Assembly (NCBI GenBank): GCA_963920525.1
Contig: OY986438.1
Coordinates: 188,922,962 to 188,986,961 of the forward strand
Source: Dichetophora obliterata
Lineage: Eukaryota; Arthropoda; Insecta; Diptera; Sciomyzidae
Length of the DNA: 64,000 nucleotides
Reading direction: 5' to 3'
Of the stretch, positions 34,660 to 46,440 are shown one piece after another. Position 1 is the first letter of the stretch. Each line of letters begins with the position of its first letter. A program made the position numbers and the translations under genes. The notes below the pieces were generated by a model, which saw only the letters and a program-made list of their open reading frames with translations, was not told the DNA's origin and did no database searches.

Positions 34660-36100
34660 AAAAACACACTCTGATTTTTCAAAGCTTTGAAAGATCTAAT
34701 GAGAAATTTGTCTTTTTCTCATAAAAGTGACGTGATCATTGCAGCAAAATCTTGAAAATATTTCCGTACATGATCTTATGATTTATAATATAGTGATTTA
34801 AGACTGTAGACATTATTTTTAAGATTTATAGCATATTCTGAATGTTAAATTTTTCAAAACTTGATTAAAAGCACACCTTTTCTTTAAACAAAGTGACGTC
34901 ATTAAAATAATAAAACTCCAGAAAAACTCCTTTATGAAAAGGAATGAGGGCTAATAATTCTAAAGATTTCATTATATCATTTATTATGTCTTTTGCAAAA
35001 TTCTTCATGAAAATATTTTAGTAATTTTTATCTTAGTATAAAGTCCAAAGTCAAGAGTTGAAATGGCGACATTGGTTTTTTTTTTTAGAAATGCTGTTAG
35101 CTTTTATTCGACCAACACATAGTTTCTCTTACGAATAATTAATTTGTATTTCAGCGATTGCTACACCATTGTTTGAAGTGTAAGTCACATATTTATAGGA
35201 ATTTTAACGCTTGTCTTGTTAAGATACCCAAAGTGTGTATACCCTATATTACCTAAAAGGTAATTTACCATAGGTAATTTACCTATTTACCATAGGATAC
35301 CCTATGCTAAAAAATAACTTTCTACGAAATAAAAAATTAATTTTTATCTTAACTTCTTAAAAAAAAAATGCGTGCAAGGTATTTTTCCTTGCCCACTTAG
35401 TTGGCAACCATGAGTGAGTTGGAAAACTTTTGCTTTTGCTAAAAAAAACTGTAACGAACTGAATTGTGACAGCAGCCTCTCACCCCTCTCCTCCCTTCCA
35501 CACCACCACACCACTAAAACCTACATACTACTGCATAAAAAAAGTTGTCTCAAAGAAGAGCTTGTCATGCATGCATTCCTGCAGGATAGTCAAAAAGGAT
35601 GCGGAAAATTAGTAGAATTGCATATGAATGCATGTGTGTATGTGTGTCTCTGTGTGAGTTTTTTTGTAGGATTATGAGTGGCTATGACTTGGTTACACAA
35701 GTATACTCATAGATTTAAACTTGCTGTCCAACCAAAGTTGTTTTTGTTTTTTTAATTTTTTCTAGAAATCCTTCTTAGAAGGCGCCCGTACCCGCTCTCT
35801 GTGAATGTCTTTTGACAATCAAAGCGGAAGTAATGCTTTGTGCAGCCAGCTGGTTAATATCCAAAGTTATGATATAACTATGACTTGAGTGAAATACTAT
35901 AAAACGAGGAATAACTAAAGAAAGAAGAGATGTGGAATCTTGAGTGTACTTTTGTCATTACTTGCTTTTTTGTATTACTTTTATTTATATCTACTTGGAA
36001 GCTATAAACGTTAACCACACATCATCGTCTTCATTCTTTACATCACAGTCCGGTTTCGATTCGCTCTAACAATTGTTATTATTCGTTCTTCCTTTCGCTG
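34660..36100. other. intergenic DNA, no gene seen
   Basis: AT-rich. A short repeat of GGTAATTTACC(A)TA occurs near 35260-35290. A possible poly(A) signal for the cuticle gene on the other strand lies at 35980-35985. Confidence 0.5.
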
Positions 36101-36108
36101 CAAGAGCA

Positions 36109-36519
36109 TTACTTGAAGAGCAGAGGTGCAGCTGGGGCGGCAACATAAGGCGAGGCTACGAGAGGAGCGGCAGCAGCATAGGCGGCAGGGAAGGCTGCTG
36201 AATGTGCAACACTGTGCGCACTATAGCTGGAGGCATATGGAGCCACATAAGGAGCAGCTCCCACTACCGCCGCGGAATAGGCCAAAGGTGAAGAATAAGC
36301 TAGAGGCGCTGAGTAAGCAACAGCGGGTGCAGTGTAGGCCAAAGGAGCAACCACACCAGGTTTGGCAGCGACAAAAGCGAAGAGAGCCACGAAACAGACA
36401 GCAAGCTAAGGAATAGATAAGAATAATAAAATGAGTTTAACTTATGAAAAATGCAGCGAATCTTTTTAAAACATTCGCCTTATTACATGATTCGATTAAT
36501 AAACTTACGAATTTAAGCA
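36109..36519 (-). CDS. small Ala/Tyr-rich secreted cuticle-type protein (gene A)
   Basis: Exon 1 is 36508-36519 (MLKF, donor GTAAGT) and exon 2 is 36109-36405 (acceptor CTTAG); the 102-intron leaves a 102-aa product. The join gives a signal peptide [21 protein letters not shown], probably cut before Lys or close to it. The mature chain is low-complexity: [58 protein letters not shown], ending APAAPLLFK. It resembles Drosophila small alanine-rich cuticle proteins (825-Oak and relatives) and should be secreted into cuticle by epidermis. A TATA box lies 92 nt upstream of the ATG. The start is supported by the same MxKF exon in genes B and C. The exact function is unknown. Confidence 0.88.
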
Positions 36520-36610
36520 TGTTGATTGTATTTAGGTATTTTTTGTTGTGGGTTGTTATTGCTTGAAGTTGCAAATGCTTATTGTTGTTAATTCTTGGCA
36601 TAGCCTGGCT

Positions 36611-36616
36611 TTTATA
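36611..36616 (-). promoter_or_regulatory. TATA box of gene A
   Basis: TATAAA on the minus strand (ACTATAAAAGCC), 92 nt before the ATG, the same spacing as in the paralogue at 51.8 kb. Confidence 0.65.
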
Positions 36617-36659
36617 GTTGAGTGTTTTGTTTACCTTTCTTCTCTCTTGGCCCATTGTT

Positions 36660-37663
36660 TGTTTGGCCCTCAGCAGCTGTTGTCCCTCGTTTACTGTTTA
36701 ATTATTCTAGCAGCGTCTTTTGCTGCTTCATTTTGCTGTCTTGCGATGAAGTATTAAATAGTTGTTTTAGTGTGTATCGCATAAAATGCATTTAAAGTGT
36801 TTTCAATGCTTTGTATTCTTTTGAAATTGAAAGTATTAGGCAAATTACAAGTTTGTGCGAAATATTTCACAATTATGGAATCATAAAAAAATTACATTCA
36901 TTATATGTAGCACGTGAACAACTCATAGTTACTAGATAAGATTGCAGTCAAAGATGATCTTACTTTCAAACTAAAGATCAGTGATATTATATTTCTCCAG
37001 TCGTATGATGTTATCCGTTGTAATTAAATCGCGTAAAATTGGTGGTGCTTGTTGGTCGGGCGGAATTTTTAGCCAGCGAATTATTTTGACATAGTCGAAT
37101 AATTCAGCATTAAAACCTTGAACCCATCCTAGAAACAATTTGTGCCCGTACCAAACTACTCAGACACAAAAGTCGCGAGTATCGGTCTCAATTTTATTTT
37201 TAAGAGCTACGAGTAGTAACGAAAAACTGCGAAGTTTATAAAAAAAAAATAGTCGCACACTGATATTAACCCGAATACAAACGAACTTCAGCGAACAGAA
37301 CTCGAGAAAAAAATTCATATATTGTGTCAATAAAGTAGCTGATATGCATCGAAACTGGCCTGAGTCTTAACTATAATGCACCCGAAACATACCCGAAACA
37401 AGTACCTCGAAACTTGTTTACTGAAGCAAAACAAATATTTTTTTTTTTTCATTTCCATAGGGATTACTGAAGGCCTAAGATCTTTCCAAATTTCTTTACC
37501 GATTTCAACAGTCGAAGTGAACATAGTAAATGAAATTTTATTTATTTTAATTCTTAACATACAAAATTGGTTCAATAACTCAGCTTTGAGTAGTATGGCA
37601 AGTATTTATTTCAGTAAAGCAACGAAAACAGATATTTTAAAAAGATTAACATATTTATACATA
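36660..37663. other. intergenic DNA upstream of gene A, no gene seen
   Basis: No supported frame. The long frame entering the next mariner (37376-38014) is chance host sequence joined to transposon sequence. Confidence 0.5.
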
Positions 37664-38882
37664 CAGGGTCCGCCATCTAACGTTTTTTTTTCAACTAGTG
37701 CTTATTTCGTGAATTGTAACACTTACCTCATGTCTGATTTGACAGATAATTATTTTTATCCTTCCGCTGAACGAATATGGTTGTGTACACGCTTGAACAA
37801 ACGCTGGGAAATATTGCGACATTACTTTGAAAATCATGGTAATGTTGCAGAATGTGTGCGAAAATTGCGTATGGATTTTGGAAGAAGAGAAGCACCGTCA
37901 GCTCCGTATGTTCGTTATCTTGTGAAAAAAGTGAAGAAACTGGTATCCTCATCGATACACCAAAGCGTGAAAAGCCAAAAGCAGTGCGTACACCCGAGAA
38001 TATTGCTGCTGTGACAGAAAGTGTGCGTGAAGCGCCATCAACATCAATTTACCGTCGTTCTCAACAATTGAACATTTTGGAGACATCATTGAGACGAATT
38101 TTGCATAAAGACCTTGGTATGACGCCATACAAAGTTCAATTGGTTTGGGAGTTGAAGCCAACTGACCATCCAATACGTTTTCGCTTCGCTAAGTGGGCCT
38201 GCGATCGACTTACAGAAGATGCCGATTTTGCCAAAAAATTCATCTTTTCAGATGAAACTCATTTTGATCTTGGAGGGTATGTAAACAAGCAAAATTGTCG
38301 CATTTGGGGCACAGAAAACCCGCACGCATACATTGAAAAGCCGCTGCACCCAAAACGAGTCACTGTTTGGTGCGGATTTTGGTTCAGAGGCATAATTGGG
38401 CCTTTTTTCTTCGAAAATGAGCAAGGAGTGGCCGTTACAGTTAATGGCGATCGTTATCGGGCCATGTTGAACGAATTTTTGTTCACAATTGATATTGGAA
38501 ACATTTTGTTTCAACATTTGGTTTCAACAGGACGGCGCTACGTAGCCGCTGAGCTGATGTCGTTTGGCCACCTCGGAGCTGCGATTTGACACCGTTGGAC
38601 TATTATTTGTAGGGTGCCCTCAAAGATAAGATTGCCCTCAAAGATAAGATTGCCCTCAAAGATTGGTGAAATACAGCTGCACACAATCGATAATGTGCTT
38701 AAAAATTGGACCGATCGTGTAGGCTACTGCATGGCCAGCCGAGGCAGCCATTTGAATGAAGTTATTTTTCATTATTAACCGGAAGGATTGTACTTTCAAA
38801 TAAAAAAAGAAATTTGAGAAAATATTCAGTAGTTTTTTTTTATAGGATTTTCAAAAAAAAAAAAGTTATTTGGCGGACCCTG
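37664..38882 (+). mobile_element. DD41D mariner, copy 1, 1.22 kb, TA-flanked
   Basis: The ends CAGGGTCCGCCATCTAAC and TTATTTGGCGGACCCTG are inverted over CAGGGTCCGCC, with TA at 37662-37663 and 38883-38884. Near its 3' end a 21-bp unit (TGCCCTCAAAGATAAGATTGC) is present about three times in tandem, replacing sequence present in copy 2. Confidence 0.9.
37777..38778 (+). pseudogene. DD41D mariner transposase, copy 1, broken
   Basis: From the ATG at 37777 the N-terminal helix-turn-helix reads TLEQ..LRHYFENHGNVAECVRKL. Next are REKPKAVRTPENIAAVTESV and the catalytic part: first Asp in FSDETHFDLGGY (about 38250), a second region that is deleted or damaged near 38520-38560 (only GRRYVAAELMSF can be read in the open frame), and third Asp in CDLTPLDYYL (about 38598) followed by a TAG. 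It ends with SRGSHLNEVIFHY and TAA at 38778. Frame errors include one extra A after TTGAACAA (37801). The 41-residue spacing of the last two Asp is visible from copies 2 and 3. Confidence 0.85.
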
Positions 38883-38884
38883 TA

Positions 38885-40140
38885 GTTGTAGAAACGAAGC
38901 CAATTTGTAGTTAACCATTTTCTCTATCACAGAAATAGACTTATGAGTATTTAATAGCGCTAAAGCAGTAAGACGCTCCGTTCCAGTAGCATTTCATAGT
39001 CAATTTTTCAAACACTTTATTGTGCAAAATTATCGTTTACTGGAAGCTGTACTACAGTGCAAAGTAACAATTATTTCCAGAATTTTGTTTAATTTAGGAA
39101 ATATCCCTTTCTGACAACTACATTTGTCACCGCAATATAATTAAAGTGTTTCCAGAGCTGCTCTGGAACCCTTATTTCTATTATTGGTCTATTTAGTTTT
39201 CTTAACTCAAGTTTGGCTGCCAATTTTTCTATATCTATTTTATTTGGATACAAGACCAAATATAGCAGTATGAAAGAGAGACCGTGCCAAGTATGCATTT
39301 TATAATCAAATGCAAAAAATGATAAATATCTTCAGACTTTTAATATTTTGAGCAAAAATTAATATTTATTAATGCTTTTTATTTGTTTTATCCAAAAATA
39401 AAAACCAAAATTTTTCAGATATTTTTTAAGCATTAAGCATAGTACTCTATTCCGTTTCATGTGAAATTAAACTCAAATCTCCATACAAAAAGTGAGAGCT
39501 GCGAAACAAGCGTGGAAATTTTCACAACATGTTCGTCAGAGTAGTACTCTGTTCCGCTGCGTGAAATTATGGCAACATGTTTCTGAGCAACATTTTTTCA
39601 CGACAATGTAATTGTTCCACCCAGTGTTGCCATGAAAAATAATTTTACAGCGTAAATTTTGCACTATGCTCGACGGATTTCTCGTCGTATTTGTGAAACT
39701 CTGAAAACAAGGACAAGGAAAGTTTCAGTCGCATTTTACAACAAAGAAGACAAATAAAACATTGCATTTTATTAGTCGTATGACGAATATTTAAGGTTTA
39801 TTTATTTAAATAAAGCACATTTTTTCAAAAGTCAGTTCAATAAACATTATAAATATAGAAAATATATTATAATAAATTACATTTTGAAAATATTTTTGAA
39901 CACAGAAACGAAGAGTAAAAATCAAATAAAATACATTTGCAACACAGTTTGGTTTAATATAGATCTCTTAAATCGGTAAAAATAAAATACATAGAGCTAT
40001 AATAAATAATTTTTCAATTTTAACTCTATAAATGTAAAGTTTTTGCTACAAGTAAATTAACGAAAAAATGTTGTTGTTTTAAGCCACCAAAAACTACAAA
40101 AAAATTAAATTTTAGTGATATGTATACAAAATATAATTTT
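38885..40140. other. intergenic DNA, no gene seen
   Basis: No supported frame. Two similar phrases (AGTACTCTRTTCCG) occur near 39442 and 39543. Confidence 0.45.
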
Positions 40141-40149
40141 TTCGAAGTC

Positions 40150-40440
40150 ATATAAACATTGCTTTATTAAATTTATTTATCAATTCTTTATCAATTTCAA
40201 GACTAAAACAGTTAAAAGATTTCATATGCACATAATCTTTTGTATGCAGAGTTCCTTCCATTGTGTCGAACTCTAATCAATTGCGAACTTTAGTTTTATT
40301 TGTATTTATTTGACTAAAAGTTCGCTCAACGTTAGCTGAGGAATTCGGTAAGCTCTCGAATTCAAAAATAAATTTTCCCATTATTGGAAATGCAGAAGTA
40401 CCATCGCATCTTTTAATTTTAAAGTTGCCATGCATTTTAT
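40150..40440 (-). pseudogene. hAT transposase C-terminal relic
   Basis: The minus strand reads GKFIFEFESLPNSSANVERT, then FSQINTNKTKVRN, a stop, and LEFDTMEGTLHTKDYVHMKS. The LPxSxAxxERxFSxxxxxKTxxRN pattern is the hAT dimerisation region. It is a different lineage from the SSERSF-type fragment at 23.5 kb. The rest of the element is not seen; the Gypsy element is inserted about 30 bp beyond it. Confidence 0.65.
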
Positions 40441-40470
40441 TATACTAATTTTGTTCTTTTCATATATATA

Positions 40471-40737
40471 TGTCGCAGCGAGACACTGTGTAGCAAACGT
40501 TATCCAATATACTCAGTTAACATCAAGTTAAGTAGTTTGGGTGAAACTGTTCAGCAAGTATTGAATAGAAAATTTGAGAACGTCATGAATTTAGATGAGA
40601 AATAAGCTTTGAATTATCGTCACGTTTTCGCTGTATAATTATTTAAAAAAAAAAATAAAAGAATAGAAAAATACATTAAATTTGTTTAAATGATGAATGA
40701 ACCAAATACTCCGGCTTCAATTCCTGTTATTCTGACA
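40471..40737 (+). repeat. 5' LTR of the Gypsy-type element
   Basis: TGTCGCAGCGAGACACTGTG ... TTATTCTGACA, 267 bp, near identical to 45181-45453. It starts TG and ends CA. Flanks are TATATATA on both sides of the whole element, consistent with a 4-bp AT duplication. Confidence 0.9.
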
Positions 40738-43700
40738 TCAGAAGTGGGATGCAACCAGCCTTTTCGGCAACAATCAAAAGAATTAGACGATTTGAAATGG
40801 CGTCTTTTGCTCGAGCAGCAAACAAAAATTTTCAGGCTCTTATTCGGGCTATGCACACACCTGGAAAAGTTGAAATTCAGCTTCCGGAATTTGATCCCCA
40901 AAATGAAAATGCAGATGTTGGTGCGTGGATTGCAATGGCTAACAGGTGTGTCAACAATGATCCGCCAAAAGGTACATCCTTAATGATTATGCTGAGCCGA
41001 GCGCTCAAAGGTAAATCGTCCACTTGGTTAACCCAAGTTTCGTATCCTGAAATGGCGTGGGGTGAGTTTAAGGGCATTTTCAGTGCACGATACAACTGCC
41101 TTGAAACTACGGCTGCCTTTTTGATCAACATCAACAACGGAAGACCAAAAGCTGGTGAGTGTCTTTCTGCATATGCTGCGACCCTGATGACGTCATTGAT
41201 GCATCGTCGGCAGATTTTATCGGTAGAGCAGATAGCAGTGTCTACGATTATCGCCCACATTGCGCAATTCGAGCCCAGAGTTCAACGCTTGGCATTTATA
41301 TCGGATATTGGGACAAGAAATCGTTTGCAACAGGAACTTAAAGCAATGTCATTTTTGAAAAGAAAGTCAGTGGCGCAGAATGAACAAGATGCACCCGAAG
41401 CGAAGAAATATAGGCAAATCATATCTTCAGCCAACGTCCAATGCTTCTGTTGTGGCAAGCAAGGACATAAGGCACTCCAGTGTAAATTTAAGAAAGACAG
41501 TTTCAAGAAGGAACCAAGAACTAGTGCGTTCGTTAAAGAAAATTCAAAAAATCCTAACAAACCAGCTGTAACCTGTTTCAACTGCAGTGAAGTCGGCCAT
41601 TACGCATCAAGCTGTCCAAAGCAAAGTGGCAAAAAGGACAAACTATACAACGATGGCCCATCTACGTCCAGCGAGAGGCAAATCAACTTGTGTGCTGTGA
41701 ATGCACCTACCGGAACCTTATACCATTTTGGTGAGAAGTTTTCATATAGTTACGATTCGGGAGCAGAATGTTCTCTCATAAAAGAGTCAATAGCTTGTAA
41801 ATTTAGTGGTAAACGTATTCAGAAAATAGTTACTATGACTGGTATTGGACAAACGTCTGTAATTACTATGCAAATTCTAGCTTTGATTGAAGTAGATAGT
41901 ATCGCGTTTGAGATTATTTTTCATATTTTACCGAATAACTGCTTAAATTATCAAATTTTGATAGGACGTGAGATGTTGAATTTAGGTTTAGCTGTGTTTA
42001 TGACAATGAATAAATTTAGTTTAACTAGAGTGAATGAAATAAATACTTGTGATGTACATGCACTAAAGGACATACTGTTGGACGAAATCGTCACTGATGT
42101 TCCTCTACATTTGCGGTCAAAACTTGTAGACATTCTATATTGCTTCAAAGACAATTTCGTGCAAGGTATCCCTCAAACAAGAGCTGATGTTGAACCTATG
42201 CAGATAAGGCTCAATAATCCAAACAAAATTATTTGTAGACGTCCTTATCGATTGAGTCCAGTAGAACGTAAAGTTGTACGAGAAAGAGTTGATGAACTGT
42301 TAGCTGCAAAAATCATTCGTCCTAGTTCATCGCCATTTGCGAGTCCAATCCTTCTTGTGAAAAAGAAAGATGGATCCGACCGAATGTGTGTGGACTACAG
42401 AGGATTAAATGATATTACAGTTCCAGAAAGGTTTCCTTTGCCTCTTATTTCTGATCAAATTAATAGATTGCATGGTTCTAAGTTCTTTTCAAGTTTAGAT
42501 ATGGTTTCGGGGTACCATCAATACCTGTCCATGCTAACTCAGTTGAGTATACATCTTTTATTACACCTGATGGTCAGTATGAATACCTTGCAATGCCATT
42601 TGGTCTGAAAAATGCGCCGTCCGTTTTTCAGCGCGCTGTTATCAATGCTTTAGGAAATTTGGCATATTCTTTCGTTATTGTTTATATGGATGATGTCCTT
42701 ATTGTTGCTTCCAGCCCCGAAGAGGCTTTAGATAGGTTACATACTGTCTTAAAGGTGCTCACTGACAAAGGGTTTTCTTTAAATTTTAAGAAATGTGCGT
42801 TTCTTAAAGCTAAAGTTCAATACTTAGGTTTTGAGATTAGCGATGGCGAGATAAGGCCAAATCCAAAAAAGATAGAGGCTCTTACTGCTTTACCACCTCC
42901 AGAAACTGTGACGCAGTTGCGCCAATTTATTGGATTGGTATCGTATTTTAGAAGGTTTGTTCCTCATTTTTCGCAAGTTATGGCTCCATTGTATGCTTTA
43001 TCGTCTGGGATCGGTAGAATTGAATGGAAATCAAATCATGAAGCTTTAAGGCAAAAAGTGATTTCTATTCTGACAAATGAGCCAGTATTAACAATTTTTA
43101 ATCCTGACTGCCCAATTTGAGCTTCATACTGATGCCAGCGCAATCAGTTATGGTGCCATTTTAATGCAAAAAATGAATGATAAACCTTGTGTTATTGCTT
43201 ATTATAGCAGGCGCACAACCAGTGCTGAATCTAAATACCACTCATACGAGTTAGAAACTCTGGCGGTTGTAAACGCAGTTAAGCATTTTAGGCATTATTT
43301 GCACGGGCAAAAGTTTGTAGTTGTGACTGATTGTAATTCGTTACAATCATCACGTAAAAAGCTTGATCTGACTCCTAGAGTGCATAGGAGGTGGGCTTTC
43401 TTGCAAGCTTTCGATTTCGATATTGTTCATAGAAATGGTAATCGAATGTCTCATGTTGATTTCTTTTCAAGAAATCCATTGCCTTCTCCTTCAACAAAAA
43501 TAATTGAAAAGGTAGAGACTAAGCGAGTTGATGTTTTTGAATTGCCAGATAATTGGTTAGTTGCTGAGCAACAACGTGATGGTGATATTTCAAAATTGAT
43601 GCTCGATCTAAATGACAATAACCTTAATGAAGATGTTGCAAGGACCTATGAAATCAGATCGGGTGTATTATATCGCAAAATTCAACGCAATGGTAGGACA

Positions 43701-44776
43701 CGATGTTTACCAATTGTTCCTAGGGCGCTCAGGTGGTCAATCAATTATAATATTCACGAAGCTTTGATGCATTTAGGTTGGGAGAAGACCTTAGAGAAGG
43801 TTTATGAATCTTATTGGTTTGAGAATATGTCAAAGTATGTAAGAAAGTTTGTGGACAACTGTATCACGCGCAAGGTTTCTAAGTCTCATTCTGGTAAAAT
43901 TCAAGCTGAATTACACCCAATACCAAAAATAGCGGTTCTTTTTCACACTGTACATATTGACGCATCCGGCAAACTTAGTGGCAAAAATGATAGGAAGGAG
44001 TACGTTTTTGTTTTAAAAGATGCATTCACAAAATACGTGCTATTATTTCATTCACTAAACATTGATTCAGTTAACAGTATTGAGGCTATAAAACATTGCA
44101 CTTCTCTCTGTGGGGCGCCAACTCGAATTGCTGATCAGGGTCGATGTTTTACGAGCCTAGTACTCAAGCAATATTGCGAAACTCACAAAATTGATTTACA
44201 TTTGATTGCAACTGGTAGTTCACGTGCTAACGGCCAAGTTGAGCGGGTGATGAGTACGCTAAAAAAAATGCTCACTGCAGTAGAGACTAGTAATCGTTCG
44301 TGGCAAGATGCACTTCCTGATATCCAATTGGCAATAAATTGTACTCAAAATCGAGTTACAAAATCAAGTCCACTAGAATTATTAATAGGTAAGGTGGTAA
44401 GACCTGTAGACTTGATTTTCTCGGATGCTAATGAACCAATGGTTAATCTAGATGAGGTTCGAAATATTGCTGTTAATAATATGAAAAAATGCAGATTATA
44501 ACAAAGTTAGGTTTGATAGTACTAAAGCGAGACTTGTTAAGTTCAATTTAGGAGATTTTGTACTATTACAAAATGACGAGCGAAATCAAACAAAGCTCGA
44601 CCCAAAATATAAAGGCCCCTTTAAGGTAGTTGAAGTACTGGACGGTGATCGGTATGTTTTGAAAGCTCTTAATTGTAAGCGTACATATAAGTACTCTCAC
44701 GATCGTCTTAGAAAAATGCCTGAAGGTCATGTCCCCAATGAAGATGAGGACAATGTAGAAAATACAGTTGAGTAAA
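40690..44776 (+). pseudogene. Gypsy-type gag-pol, frameshifted
   Basis: The first frame starts at an ATG inside the 5' LTR (40691-40693) and passes into a second frame near 40830 that stays open to 42608. Seen in order: Gag; two zinc knuckles (CFCCGKQGHKALQC at 41433, CFNCSEVGHYASSC at 41575); protease YDSGAECSLI (41751); RT fingers (KKKDGSDRMCVDYRGLN), YMDDVLI (42690); RNase H; integrase with the zinc HHCC (one Cys changed to Arg, CITRK), then Asp, Asp and Glu of the DDE core (HIDASGK, DQGRCF, ANGQVER); and a GPF module (KYKGPFKVVE) ending at 44776. Frame breaks lie near 40830, 42535, 43117 and 44490. It cannot yield a full polyprotein. Confidence 0.9.
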
Positions 44777-45180
44777 AAAAAAAAATCGCTGGATGGAAGC
44801 GGTTGAATGTATTAGTTACCGGATAAAGGTGGCAAAATAAATATTTAAGGAAGAGTAAATGAAAGAATATTATTGGATGGAAGTGATAGTTCTTTTTAAT
44901 TGTAATCGGATAGAGATTACATGGCTAAGTGTATAACCTTGACTTTGTTGAATGAAGAGACTGGTATTCGGTTAATTTATTTCCTTGTTTTAGTTTTAAG
45001 AGTTTGTTTTATTAATGTTTATTGAATTTTTAACGAATAAAACAGTATGTTGTTAAAACTATTCGCTTATTCCTTGTTTTGTAAGGACTGGCCGAGTATA
45101 TGAATATGAATATTGAGTGAAATTTTATTTATTTGTTTTAGATGAATCACACGAGGACGTGTGCAACGACAGAATGGCCG

Positions 45181-45453
45181 TGTCGCAGCGAGACACTGTG
45201 TAGCAAACGATATCCAATATACTCAGTTAACATCAAGTTAAGTAGTTTGGGTGAAACTGTTCAGCAAGTATTGAATAGAAAATTTAAGAACGTCATGAAT
45301 TTAAATTTAGATGAGAAATAAGCTTTGAATTATCGTCACGTTTTCGCTGTATAATTATTTAAAAAAAAAAATAAAGGAATAGAAAAATACATTAAATTTG
45401 TTTAAATGATGAATGAACCAAATACTCCGGCTTCAATTCCTGTTATTCTGACA
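45181..45453 (+). repeat. 3' LTR of the Gypsy-type element
   Basis: 273 bp, matching the 5' LTR. The upstream stretch GAGGACGTGTGCAACGACAG is where a polypurine tract should lie, but it is not a clean purine run. Confidence 0.9.
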
Positions 45454-45469
45454 TATATATATATATAAA

Positions 45470-46440
45470 GGGTGTTTTTTACTGTTTTATTTGACCACCC
45501 ATTTAACAGCTGATAGTTGCGTTTTGTTTAATTTGCTTTGATATTTTATAATAAATCAACTGACACTTGAGCAACGCTTAAAAATTGCTGAAATTTTTAA
45601 TCAAAATAATGGTTCTGTTCGTCAAACTTATCGTGCACTTCGTCCATTTTAAGGCGTACATAATCGTCCTTCAGAGCTGCTAATTCGAAAGCATTAAAGA
45701 TGATCCTAATCAATCAATTCGTCGCCGTGCTCAGCAACTGGGGTTGTGTCCTTCCACTTTATGGAAGATTTTACGAAAAGATCTTGGCTTAAAACCTTTC
45801 AAGATTAAACTTGTGCAGGAATTAAATCCAAACGACCATCGTATGCGCCGCCAATTCGGTGAATAGGCTGAAGCACAAATTGATATAGATTTTGAATTGC
45901 CATGGAATTTGGAGTGAGGAGAATCCACAAGCTTTTGTCGAAACACCATTGCATCTACAGAAAATTATGTCTTCAAAAACGATGATGGTCAGAATGTTAC
46001 TGTCAATGGTGAACGGTATAGGAACATGATTCGAAGTTTTTTCGTACCTCAATTAGCTGGCATTAATCTGGCTGATATGTGGTTCTAACAGGACGGAGCC
46101 ACATGTCACACAGCTCGCGCTACAATTGATTAAGTAAAGGAAACTTTTGACGGAAACATTATAATTTCACAAAAGGGCCCAATTAATTGGCCCCCAAGAT
46201 CATGTAATTCAACCCCATTGGATTGTTTTCTTTGGGGTTATGTAGTGTCACTTGTCTACGTAGATAAACCACAAACAATTGAACACCTGGAAATCAAAAT
46301 TCGAATAGTTATCGGCGAGATACGGCCGCAACTGCTGCGAAAAGTTTGTAAAAATTGGTGTTCCAGATTGCGCCTTGTGCGTACAAGGCGGAAATCATAT
46401 TTAGACATTAATTTCATAAAATTTTCTATCCAATAAAGAT
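45470..46440 (+). pseudogene. DD41D mariner of a second family, decayed
   Basis: It starts in GGGTGTTTTTTACTG, right beside the 3' LTR. The N-terminus reads TLEQRLKIAEIFNQNNGSVR then QTYRALRPF. The middle is broken (NPQAFVETPLHLQK frame). The end reads QDGATCHTARATID, stop, VKETFDGNIISQKG, INWPPRSCNSTPLDCFLWGY. From the Asp of QDGATC to the Asp of TPLD there are 41 residues, so it is DD41D. The 3' inverted end is not found. It is diverged in sequence from copies 1 and 2. Confidence 0.8.

Larger units (their letters stand above)
40471..45453 (+). mobile_element. Gypsy-type (Metaviridae-like) LTR retrotransposon, about 4.98 kb
   Basis: Two LTRs of about 270 bp enclose one gag-pol region in the order Gag, protease, RT, RNase H, integrase. 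No envelope gene is present. LTR identity is high (small indels such as an extra ATTTAA in the 3' copy), so insertion was fairly recent, but the coding region already has several frameshifts. A TGG-starting site just after the 5' LTR (about 40747) could be the primer site; the tRNA was not identified. Confidence 0.9.

Noticed and set aside
36126..36416. Gln/Arg-rich frame on the plus strand
   Set aside because: It is the antisense shadow of cuticle gene A; similar Q-rich shadows occur opposite genes B and C.
37376..38014. 212-codon frame
   Set aside because: It runs from unrelated host DNA across the TA border into mariner copy 1, so it is a chance fusion.
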